From contig RBZT01000486.1 in assembly GCA_003693705.1 (NCBI GenBank), positions 8,711 through 31,494 on the forward strand: a stretch of DNA of 22,784 nt, given 5' to 3'. The translations under genes and the position numbers were made by a program. Below the pieces are notes generated by a model, which worked only from the letters and a program-made list of their open reading frames with translations, did no database searches and was not told the DNA's origin. Below are positions 1 through 7,678 of the stretch, piece after piece. Each line of letters starts with the position of its first letter. Position 1 is the stretch's first letter. The DNA is from Polymyxa betae. Its lineage: Eukaryota > Endomyxa > Phytomyxea > Plasmodiophorida > Plasmodiophoridae.

Positions 1-47
1 CATCGAGGGGTCGCGAGTTCGAACCGCTTTGGTGACATTGTTTTTTT
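1..47 (+). tRNA. possible 3' end of a degenerate tRNA with Pol III terminator (partial)
   Basis: A B-box-like T-loop (GAGTTCGAACC, about 16-26) is followed about 15 nt later by a run of seven T (41-47), as expected for the end of a Pol III gene. The T-stem does not pair cleanly: GCGAG would face CGCTT. The 5' half lies outside the window, so neither the acceptor stem nor the anticodon can be checked. It could be a tRNA pseudogene, the tRNA-derived head of a SINE, or chance. Confidence 0.25.
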
Positions 48-224
48 GCATCACCTCCAGGGGTTCCAATTTGCGCGAGATTAACCCCACCTCACTATCG
101 TCCATTAAAAAATATAGATTTGTCATCGGGTGAAGTACCAGCTGACAGATGTCCCAGAAAGCACTGAACCGGTATATTCACACCAAGAACCAAGACGAGT
201 CACAAAGGTGGAAGAAGCTCCGAA

Positions 225-238
225 TTAGGGTTAGGGTT
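225..238 (+). repeat. interstitial telomere-like tract (TTAGGG)2
   Basis: Two exact TTAGGG units plus TT. They lie about 250 bp upstream of the 7TM-RGS start codon, in its presumed promoter or 5' UTR. A single TTAGGGTTT follows at 365-373. Confidence 0.7.
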
Positions 239-487
239 GCTGTTCTTGCAGCCCGTGCACAAATGGATAATATGTCGCCTACATCGCCTATTAATGGCGT
301 AACAACCCATCGGACTCTGGGATCGATCTTATTACTGGCGCGCGTACGCGGTATCTCCGTGCGATTAGGGTTTCCGTAGTGACTCCCGATTCGAAATCGC
401 AACTGCATCAAATCGCCAGACCGTACTCTCCATCAATCGTTTAATGGTCCTCTCCGTATCCGAGGGCGGTACACACCGGACCCGTAG

Positions 488-1897
488 ATGTCGGTAACCA
501 GCGCGCCTCCGGGCTGGATCGTCATCCGCTGGGTCCTCGTGGGCCTGCACGTCCCCCTCGCCATTCTCCCGATTCTGTATTGGCGGCATCGTGATCTGGA
601 CCCGATCAAGAGTCGGCGGCCGCTACTCATGACCGTGATCTGTGCGAGCGCCGTCCTACTGGCCCTGCAGCAGCTGATTCGAATGGCGGCGGTGGATTGG
701 CTGCCGATCTGGTGGGATGTTTTCGCGCCCGGAGTTTGGTTGATCTGTTTCATCGATGGGCATCTGTTATTCGCTGTGTCGCTCTATATAGCGTTTAATA
801 AGACCCGTGATCAACTACAATTCATACAAACCCTAGAACCCTGTCGTGATATCGCCTTCAATAAGACCCGGGATAAGTTGCAACTCATACAAACCCTAGA
901 ACCGCAGCTGGCCGTCCAACTCCGCCGCGTTATCCGCGTCCAGAAATTCCTGATCAGCGACCGGTTTGCGACGTACTGGCTCGTCTCGCAAAGCGTCCTG
1001 TTTTGCGCGTTCTGTACGATTTATTGTGCCGTCACGGACTTTAGCGCCCTCAGCTTACCTCTCTACAATGTTGATATTCAATCCAATAATCCATTCCCTT
1101 TGATTCAATATTTCGTTTTCATTCGGCTCCTTCTTTGTATTATCTTCGTCGTACTGATCCGTAATCGAATCGGTCTCGTTCAGGACGCGTTTGGCTCCAA
1201 GACTATGTTACAGCATACGTCATTGATCATGGCAGCAGGCTGTATCGTGTATCTAGCTATGTCGACGTTCTTCTTGGATCTCGGACTGCCGCAATTATCG
1301 GTCGCGTTCCTCATGGATGCTGTCCTGCTGCACTCGTTCGTCGTTCCGATTCGCAAGTGTCGAAAGGCCGCGGTGTCTGTGGGTTGCGCCATCTCGGACT
1401 TTGAGGCGTTCCTGCTCGATGCGGATGGATTCGCGGAGTTCCAGCATCATCTCGAGAAGGAGTTCGCGGTCGAGAATTTGCTGTTCTGGCGCGCTGTCCG
1501 CCAATACCGAGCCGAATTCCCGAACCGAGCCACGGAGTCCGCCACGGACATCTATAAGCGGTTTCTAGCTCCGGAAGCGGCTCTCGAAGTCAACATCCCG
1601 TCCGAGATGAGCAAGCAGCTGCGTGCCTGTTTCATTACGGATGACGGGGGCGGCGTCGTGCTGGCCGATGCCGAGATGCTGCGCCGAGACCTGTTCGACG
1701 CGGCCTCCCGCCAGACTCTCGCCCTCATGGAGTCCGATCCCCTCGTTCGGTTCGTCCTTACACGACCGCCAGCGCTGGAACGCTTTCTCTTCCATCGAGC
1801 CGCCAACCAGATGATGTCGTCAAACCGGACTCCTGTACAGGGAACGACGCGGATGTCGGCGTCGTTGACGCTGCATTCGTTTCTGGCTTCGACTTGA
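488..1897 (+). CDS. seven-transmembrane protein with C-terminal RGS domain
   Basis: Intronless 469-aa protein. Hydrophobic segments lie near residues 10-31, 46-66, 73-101, 161-182, 203-224, 244-265 and 268-288, giving seven membrane spans. A regulator-of-G-protein-signalling domain follows (about 303-425). It is recognised by FEAFLLDADGFAEFQHHL, by VENLLFWRAV (the conserved E-N-x-x-F-W region) and by SDPLVRFVLT near its end. RGS domains speed GTP hydrolysis by G-alpha subunits. Fused to 7TM they make receptor-like GAPs such as plant AtRGS1, which has nearly the same length and layout. The ligand cannot be inferred. The ATG at 488 is preceded by purine-rich TAG and precedes the first membrane span by only nine residues. 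The odd feature is a tandem 21-residue duplication (residues 101-142) in the loop between spans 3 and 4. The Harbinger-like element begins 38 bp after the stop. Confidence 0.9.
   Translation: MSVTSAPPGWIVIRWVLVGLHVPLAILPILYWRHRDLDPIKSRRPLLMTVICASAVLLALQQLIRMAAVDWLPIWWDVFAPGVWLICFIDGHLLFAVSLYIAFNKTRDQLQFIQTLEPCRDIAFNKTRDKLQLIQTLEPQLAVQLRRVIRVQKFLISDRFATYWLVSQSVLFCAFCTIYCAVTDFSALSLPLYNVDIQSNNPFPLIQYFVFIRLLLCIIFVVLIRNRIGLVQDAFGSKTMLQHTSLIMAAGCIVYLAMSTFFLDLGLPQLSVAFLMDAVLLHSFVVPIRKCRKAAVSVGCAISDFEAFLLDADGFAEFQHHLEKEFAVENLLFWRAVRQYRAEFPNRATESATDIYKRFLAPEAALEVNIPSEMSKQLRACFITDDGGGVVLADAEMLRRDLFDAASRQTLALMESDPLVRFVLTRPPALERFLFHRAANQMMSSNRTPVQGTTRMSASLTLHSFLAST
788..913 (+). repeat. in-frame 63-bp tandem duplication inside the RGS receptor
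   Basis: Two 63-bp copies (788-850, 851-913) encode IAFNKTRDQLQFIQTLEP and IAFNKTRDKLQLIQTLEP plus three non-matching residues each. Several differences are synonymous (GCG/GCC, TTT/TTC, CGT/CGG), so the duplication is not recent and the peptide appears constrained. Each copy carries AAACCCTAG, a telomere-like motif (827-836, 891-899), translated within QTLEP. Confidence 0.9.
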
Positions 1898-1968
1898 TTG
1901 AGGTCCGCTCCGCCTCTATCGCCATGATCTTTAAGAGCGCGTTTGGATACCACTCAATTTCACAATCG

Positions 1969-2020
1969 GATTTTGCGGAAACTGGATTTCTTTCCAGAGG
2001 AATCCGGTTTTCGCAAAATC
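1969..2020. repeat. left subterminal inverted repeat of the Harbinger-like element
   Basis: GATTTTGCG...AAAC..GGATT is mirrored by AATCC..GTTTTCGCAAAATC about 12 nt later, with small mismatches. It could form a cruciform or hairpin, or be paired transposase-binding sites. Confidence 0.6.
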
Positions 2021-2081
2021 TGGATTTTGAGTATTTGCGGGCACCAAACGAACATGAGCTCGTCTGAGTATGAAGAATCTT

Positions 2082-2274
2082 GGAATCACGATCGTAGTCT
2101 AATACAAATTTATTGTTGAAATGCAGGGTCACAGCGGTTCAGGCCTCCTTTTTAAAACCCAGAGTCGGCACTCTTGCCTTCGCCGACCTGCATCTGAAGC
2201 AAGGACACAAGGTTTGCGTCCTTGTCCAGGTCCCACACCCCTCGTGGCGCCTTGCTAGTTGCCGATTTCTTCAT
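2082..2274 (-). pseudogene. Myb/SANT-like DNA-binding domain remnant of the Harbinger-like element
   Basis: The minus-strand frame from the ATG at 2274 begins MKKSATSKAPRGVWDLDKDA and continues NLVSLLQMQVGEGKSADSGF before a TAA at 2154-2152. This fits the Myb/SANT-like domains that accompany PIF/Harbinger transposases: a Trp followed by acidic residues, an L-x-x-L-L helix, then a G-K-x-x-D-S-G-F turn. After the stop, another frame resumes with VTLHFNNKFVLDYDRD, like the third helix of the domain. The TAA plausibly arose from AAA, since a Lys pair usually follows GF. Known function is binding of transposon termini; this copy is dead. Confidence 0.6.
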
Positions 2275-2337
2275 CGAGCTGAGAAAGATTAACACGCGAA
2301 TCCGGATTTACCATGTAAAATCCAGGTCCGAATAGGA

Positions 2338-2393
2338 TTTTATAAATCCAGATTTTGCAAGCAAAATCTCAAGCAAAATCTGGATTTATAAAA
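2338..2393. repeat. perfect 21-bp inverted repeat with 14-nt spacer
   Basis: The arms at 2338-2358 and 2373-2393 are exact reverse complements (core ATAAATCCAGATTTTGC). The 14-nt spacer contains a further GCAAAATC copy. It sits in the right part of the Harbinger-like element and mirrors the imperfect hairpin of the left part. Confidence 0.85.
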
Positions 2394-2506
2394 CGGGATT
2401 TTGGAATGCCAAACAGGTTGATTCCACGGCAAATCCGGGTTTCACACAAAATCCGGATTATGGGGTGTCAAATCCAGATTCTGCGTGGTATCCAAACGCG
2501 CCCTAA

Positions 2507-3315
2507 TGGATTTCAAAGCAAACGATCGCCTATGGTCAAACCATGTCTGCTACTGCTATATATTAGACGGATATCTCAAAAACTCGTTTTCAAAACCCTA
2601 AACCCTTCCAGAAACATTCCCTGGACTGCTAGAAAAGGGTGCAACGATACATTTGCCTGCGGAAATAATCGTGATTTGGATAGTCATTAGGGATTCTATT
2701 TGGAGATTTTGTTCCATCAGTTCTAAAGAGAAGTGGAGGCCGCGTCTGCACGCATGGCCCCATGTCAAGAATGTATTGATAGCTGTGTCTGTATGTAATG
2801 AATACATTCACTTTGCCAATGGGGCAGCGCAGTAATTTGAAACCTTTGTAATAAACGACCCACACTATTGACGTGTCGAGATATATTGCTCAGAATGTAC
2901 GATCACATGATAGATGAACTGTTCTAGTCAAACCCTAAACCCTAGAGCAGTCATAGAGTTATGGGAAAAGCGCCTTAACTGGACACTCTTGTGGTGGCCT
3001 AACACAATGCTCAACGACTTTCTAACAATATCCGATTGTGTGACATATGATAAGGATTCGTTCAATAAATCATCTTGGAAACTGTCGTTGTAAAACTTCG
3101 CGTCAAGTGAAGGGCGGCCTCCGGTACAGGATCGTAACGTAACCACCAGGGGCCTGGAAGCAGCATTCGACAGGGTAACATTACTGCATATCACTGTCTC
3201 CTTTTATATAGGTTCTACTAAGTCCGCGACGAATCGCATCGAGGGTGTGAGGGTTAGGGTTTAGGGTTTTCCCACTTTGCCCACCCGATGTCGCACTCAA
3301 CAATACGATGTCTGG
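2507..3315. other. intergenic stretch with two telomere-like tracts and one weak minus-strand frame
   Basis: It contains AAAACCCTAAACCC (2592-2605) and AAACCCTAAACCCTAG (2930-2945). The minus strand is open from about 3194 to 2928, with a plausible composition (RPLVVTLRSCTGGRPSLDAK and onward) but only a GTG at its head and no recognisable family. It ends by running through the telomere-like tract. It could be a gene fragment; I do not call it a gene. Confidence 0.4.
3251..3270 (+). repeat. mixed telomere-like tract (TTAGGG and TTTAGGG)
   Basis: GGGTTAGGGTTTAGGGTTTT combines the six- and seven-base unit types. It is 46 bp beyond the stop codon of the minus-strand NHL gene, in its presumed 3' UTR or terminator region. 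Confidence 0.8.
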
Positions 3316-4756
3316 TCATTCGCGTTGGTAATTATCGATGCGGCACAGGGCCGGTACGGCCACCCGAACCCTGAAAATGTCGTCGTCATGATCGGCAAAG
3401 TGCGTGATGGAGCCGTTCCGAGCTATGGCAGTAACAGCACCAGCCTGCATCGGCCTGTCCGAGGTATCAATCGGACAGGTATCGTAAAATCCGGTCCAAT
3501 GCACGCCGTCCACGGACACGAACGTATCGCCATTGAATCCGTACACGTTTCCGTGATCGGCCACGACCCCCGTGATCTGTGGAAGTCCGAACCCGACACG
3601 GACTAAGTCGGCGGTCTCCGGATTTAGCTGCCAGATTTCGCCTTCCTCGGTCTTAGCGATATATAGAAGTCCGGTGTCGCTAGCGATAGCGATACGATTT
3701 ACAGCGGGTGTCGTACTGTTGGTAATGAACAAGTCCGTGGCCAGGAGGGTCACGTTTCCGGAGTGCGTCACGCGCCAAATCGACATGCTTGATAGAGGAC
3801 CATCCGCAACGAATAAATCGCGGGTGTTCGGATTCAGAGCGACGGAGTGAGGTTCGGAGAATGTCCGCGGCACAGACCGGACCTGATCCTTATCCAGGTC
3901 CACGATCCGGACGCGGTTGTTCTGTTGATCAGCCACATACATGACCCCAGTCCACGAATCCACAGCTAGACCCAACGGACCGTTGAACTGCGCCTGCGAT
4001 AATACGGTCCCATCGACATAGCCTGGATCCGAACACTGTCAGGTAACGTAAACAATCACCCAAATCCGGTTACGACAACCACAAAAATCCATCGCGCAAC
4101 GAAACGGGAGCAAAACAATTCACCGTAACGTGAACTAAAACCCAAATCTGGAATCATCAACCACAAAAATCCATCTCGTAGCGTAAATCAGAGCAAAAAA
4201 TCACCGGTAACGTAAACAAAAAACACAAATCTGGTAACGTCAATCACAAATACATCTCGTAACGTAAATGAACCCTAACCCTAATGTAACCATAAGACCC
4301 AAATCTGGTAACTTCATCCACCAAAATCCATCTCGTAGCCTGAAACTGGGCAAAAACAACAACCACACCGGTAACGTAACAAATGGGCGCTGTCGAATAG
4401 AACGAATCTGTTGAACGGTCATGGAACAGACCTTGAGTGCCACCAGCAACGACTTCAAGGTCGCCTGTGCTTGTCAGACAGCCGATTGCGTGTTGTGCCG
4501 GCATGGTCATGCAGATCCGAGCAGCCCCATCGAGGGCGATGGCCCCGACCGTGTTCCCCGTATAGATGGTGTTAAAGATGCGCGGGCGATCGTGTCGACT
4601 TCCCTCCATCATATAATAGAGGAGTATGAGAGCGCCGCCTCCGATCAATAGCGATACCATGATGATCACCGCCCCGATATATCGGCATTGTAAGCGCCAC
4701 GATTGCCTTCCACCCTCGTCCTGGCTCCCATTCACCAAAATCGGCGACGATTCCAT
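3316..4756 (-). CDS. membrane-anchored NHL-repeat beta-propeller protein (two exons)
   Basis: Exon 1 is 4756-4432 and exon 2 is 4022-3316, giving 343 aa. The intron (4431-4023, GTCTGT...ATCCAG) was placed by protein logic: joining in phase 1 restores EVVAGGTQGYVDGTVLSQAQ, then FNGPLGLAVDSWTGVMYVAD. This is the textbook NHL signature (AG-G-GYxDG-AxFNxPxGLAVD, then GxxYVAD). Residues 26-50 (YIGAVIIMVSLLIGGGALIL and on) form one strong hydrophobic segment after a short hydrophilic N-terminus, suggesting a type II anchor with the propeller outside the cell or in the lumen. Further blades include NRIAIASDTGLLYIA and GVVADHGNVYGF. NHL propellers mostly bind proteins or RNA; no catalytic residues stand out. 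The propeller may be incomplete (about five blades), so a further 3' exon is possible. Confidence 0.82.
4059..4387 (-). repeat. four imperfect tandem repeats (74-90 bp) filling the NHL intron
   Basis: Units start with CCCAAATC or CACAAATCTGG at 4059, 4141, 4224 and 4298. Each runs through CACAAAAATCCATCTCGTA and, on the plus strand, ends near CACCGGTAACGTAAAC. A partial unit (GGTAACGTAAACAATCA) sits at 4042. In the third unit the AGAGCAAAAAATCACCGG segment is replaced by AACCCTAACCCTAA (4271-4284). On the transcribed strand every unit supplies GTTACG or GTTACC, usable as decoy 5' splice sites. Confidence 0.85.
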
Positions 4757-6019
4757 GTTTGACCCAACGACCGTACTGGACCTTACCGGTGGCCGTCACA
4801 ATCACCCATCACAACCGTAACCTCCACAAGCTCACGCCTAAACGTCATTAGCCGTCATGATGGCAGGGATGACAACAGATGGGGATTTCAGAGTTTCATG
4901 GCGGCTTTGATGAAGCTCTTACTCGAATCTAAAATAGTTTCGGATGGATCTCTTTCCTCGCACAGAGACGTTGAATAACCCTTGGTAATGGCAAAACTCG
5001 CGCAGAGTCTTTAAGAGCAATCACGATCACCGCCACCGGTAACGCTGCTCTTCGGGTTTGCTGTAATCAGTGTAATGCAATACATTGGATATTGTTCACA
5101 TATTCGATAAATTGACCAAGTATGAATTTGTTGTCAAAGTTTAGGCTGTGGACGCGCGCGCCCAGCGATCACCTGAATAGTACGACTGGTCAGCTCATTC
5201 GGCTGTTAATAGACAGATTGTGGTTGTCGAGTGAAACCTTTCAAGATAATTTCTGTCCAGCACCGCTGAAATCGTGAAATCTGACTATTCTACTGATATC
5301 AAGATTTCGAATTCTCTCTGGCAGCAATTCCGTCCCTTTAGGGGTTAGGGTTTTTATCGTTTCAGTTGAGCGTCCTCTCTCGGTTGACGATCCTGATAGC
5401 GACAAGCAAGTCGATCTAGCAGTGTCTGTCTATAATTAAGTCCCAAGAGACTCTGCTGCTAGATAATCGACTCTCATTACAGACTTTTGCCAACTCAGTT
5501 AATAGTAAAACCGCCCAGGAAGAGGAAAGCATCTTAGCAGAGTGTTCGGTGCTGTCAGGGCACGGACAGATATGCGACTCCAGGCGATGCTGAAGATAGA
5601 GTAACAGAGGGAAAGACAAGGAGAGAATAGACGAAACGGACAGACAGACAGAAAGACAGAAAACGAACGTAGGATAGAAGGTCTATACTCCATTGTCTTA
5701 GGTTTTTTCAAGGTTACGTTGATGGAACCTATAGACCAGATTTTGATAGTCTCGATAGTGTAATTAGATGCTGTTTGTCTAAGGTGACGATAAATTCCAC
5801 GATCTCTATCAGGCTTCTCGAGATCAAAAAACATGAAGTTGATCCCCTCCGATGGAAAGTTTCCTCCGGTCCAGGGGAGGGGTTATCTCATATTCAAACG
5901 ATGTTAATGTTAAACGAAAGGCTCTTTCAATGGTAAACTAGAGCCAGAATGGTCGATGTCGCTGGGGCCATCATACCCGTGGTGACGCTGATCCCTCGGA
6001 TACTTGCTCAAGGTGGTTA
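4757..6019. other. intergenic region with telomere-like tract and short microsatellite
   Basis: No convincing gene. TTTAGGGGTTAGGGTTTTT is at 5337-5355, and a GACA-type microsatellite (GACAGACAGACAGAAAGACAG) starts at 5639. Near its end, an ATG at 5949 opens MVDVAGAIIPVVTLIPRILA, a hydrophobic stretch that might be an extra first exon of the next gene. The only phase-compatible splice I found is a weak GTGGTG...CAAG of about 70 nt. Confidence 0.45.
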
Positions 6020-6591
6020 ATGATTGCTGGTCGAAGCATCAGAAGCAGCAAGATAAGCTGGAACAAGACTGAAGCGAAATCGCCACCAGATCTATCGCCC
6101 TTCGTCCAGGCAGCAGAGGAGCTAAAAATCCGTCTTGAAAAGCTCAAAGCGATCTATTTTGAACCGAATCGCAACCACGAGAGCCTATCTGCCGATTTCC
6201 GAGAGCTTTTCATGCTCTCTCGCAGATCCGATTTTCAGCTTCAACGATTGTCGGAGTCCCGGGTTGGGAGCAGTTCATCGCGCTCCTGAAACTATTCATC
6301 ACCGATGGCCAGCCGAGCGGCGCCAGCCTCAGGAACAAGATATTCGAAGAAATTCGCAACACCTTTAAAACCCTGACCGATCTCTGTAACTTTGTCAAAG
6401 ACCTCAACAAACTCGATTGGCCATCCGATGTCCTGGTCGAATCTGCTCCCGTTCAGGATTGGAACCCGTGGCCCGATCTCGACGCCAATGTGCAGCCTGC
6501 AGCCCCAGCCCTCCAGCCAGGTCAGGCCATGGCCGGTGAAGCAACACAGGCTGTGGCCGGTGTGACAACACAGGCTGTAATCAGATACTGA
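6020..6591 (+). CDS. unrecognised small protein gene, two coding blocks in different frames
   Basis: The first block (ATG 6020) includes DLSPFVQAAEELKIRLEKLK and is helical and charged. The second block reads GVPGWEQFIALLKLFITDGQ, then SLRNKIFEEIRNTFKTLTDL and a Pro/Ala/Gln-rich tail with AMAGEATQAVAGVTTQAVIR, ending at TGA 6589-6591. The two are in different frames. A GT-AG intron at 6132-6238 (GTCTTG...GATTTTCAG) joins them in phase (about 154 aa). However, it would remove sequence that itself looks coding (HESLSADFRELFMLSRR), so a 1-nt frameshift is an alternative. I do not recognise a family. AATAAA lies 65 bp after the stop. Confidence 0.45.
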
Positions 6592-6655
6592 GAGCCATGT
6601 AATAGCCTGTCATCTGCCATCAAATTATAAGAGGCTGTTTCAAGCTGTGGCATTT

Positions 6656-6661
6656 AATAAA
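6656..6661 (+). promoter_or_regulatory. candidate polyadenylation signal AATAAA
   Basis: A canonical hexamer 65 bp downstream of the TGA at 6589-6591, at a reasonable distance for the 3' end of that transcript. No downstream GU-rich element was evaluated. Confidence 0.35.
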
Positions 6662-6832
6662 GATGAACCCAGAAAAAATGCGTGTTTAAAGCATTCAAAA
6701 GATATTTTTCAGGGGAATAAGAGTAGAGATAACCGTATGAAATGCTGAGGAAACTGCGTAGGGTAGCCGTGAGAAGAAGTTGCGGTGCCTGTAAGTAACA
6801 TAACATCAGATTACCTAATCATCCATAGCCAG

Positions 6833-6991
6833 ATGATGGCCCGATTCTTGGCAGGTGCAGAATCCGAGAGCAGGCCAAACGAAACGTTCGAAACGCAAAC
6901 GCTCCTCAGAATTATGGAGCATATTATCAATCAGGAAGCGACCGCTCAAGCCCTCAATTTAAAGGGAGTGCACGACTTGCCCTTTACATGA
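6833..6991 (+). CDS. small unknown protein preceded by a likely 42-nt intron
   Basis: The 52-aa frame begins MMARFLAGAESESRPNETFE and continues TQTLLRIMEHIINQEATAQA, a soluble, helix-prone composition. It follows a textbook short intron at 6791-6832: GTAAGT donor, CTAAT-like branch site, ATAGCCAG acceptor. The intron is a multiple of three long and lacks stops, so retention would not break the frame. The upstream frame closes at TGA 6767-6769, so the intron may sit in the 5' UTR. Alternatively, ATG 6741 (MLRKLRRVAVRR) could splice in phase 1 into another open frame that ends near 7074. No family recognised. Confidence 0.35.
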   Translation: MMARFLAGAESESRPNETFETQTLLRIMEHIINQEATAQALNLKGVHDLPFT

Positions 6992-7678
6992 CATCGTCTC
7001 GACAGATAATCATCGCACTTGAGCAAAATATCCATTTTACAAAGCATGAATATGTTAGAAGAGATCGACCGTGACACGACGCGCGATCATCATGAGTCAA
7101 GTCAAGTTCTGTTTACTTACGAATAGTGGTCAGTGAATAAACATTACGAAAACTATCCTCAACCGACTAACTCAATTAGAATAAATATCGCAATTAGAGG
7201 GCGAGAAAAACAGATATAAAATGGTGGAAAAATAAAAAGTGATAGAATATATTCTTCAACTTGTGAGACATCACTCCAATCGTTTCTTTTGTAAAATCAC
7301 TTCAAATCCATTCTTATCCTCTCGCCAGATAACGCTCTAGGTCCTGCCCTTTCGGGTTTTTGTAAGCCAATCGGGACCGAAAATTAGAGACAAAAAATTT
7401 AGCAAAAACTACTCAAGAGGTGAAAGGTGATTGTTGTTTGATGTGTTCACAACCCATCACGATTCGGCTGATCCTAGCTCCGGATATCAGGCTGGTCCTT
7501 GGCAATCCAGTGACGAAAATTGGGTACGCAAGTTTTCTTTGGATGACAAGAAAAACAATGTCCGCCAACAAAAAATGGGAAGGGAAGACGGAATGCGAAA
7601 AAGGGAACGATAAAGTGCGAGAGGGACTCCGCTGCGGACCAACACTGACCATTGGCTCTGGTCTTCTCCAGGTTGACC
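6992..7678. other. AT-rich intergenic region, promoter of the repeat-protein gene
   Basis: I see no gene, tRNA or clear repeat. Overlapping frames at 7413-7842 are low-quality, and the plus-strand one merely runs into the first exon of the downstream gene. No telomere-like tract lies in this promoter, unlike several neighbours. Confidence 0.4.

Larger units (their letters stand above)
1935..2503. mobile_element. PIF/Harbinger-like DNA transposon relic with TAA target duplication
   Basis: The ends are inverted repeats: GAGCGCGTTTGGATACCAC at the left, and at the right the reverse complement of GGGCGCGTTTGGATACCAC, one mismatch in 19. Both are flanked directly by TAA (1932-1934, 2504-2506). 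A 3-bp TWA duplication is the hallmark of PIF/Harbinger. The 569-bp body has many copies of an AAAATCCGGATTT-like motif in both orientations and two large internal inverted repeats near the ends. The middle holds a broken Myb/SANT-like reading frame on the minus strand, the second gene typical of this superfamily. No transposase is present, so the copy is non-autonomous. Confidence 0.8.

Noticed and set aside
3251-3270. True telomere or chromosome end
   Set aside because: Only three units at most, flanked by ordinary unique sequence on both sides.
4244-4438. Extension of the NHL gene's first open frame past 4432
   Set aside because: It runs into the tandem-repeat intron and loses the NHL pattern; splicing at 4432/4022 restores it exactly.
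5499-5834. Minus-strand frame rich in Phe, Ser and Leu
   Set aside because: It arises from the GACA-type microsatellite and nearby low-complexity purine-rich sequence.
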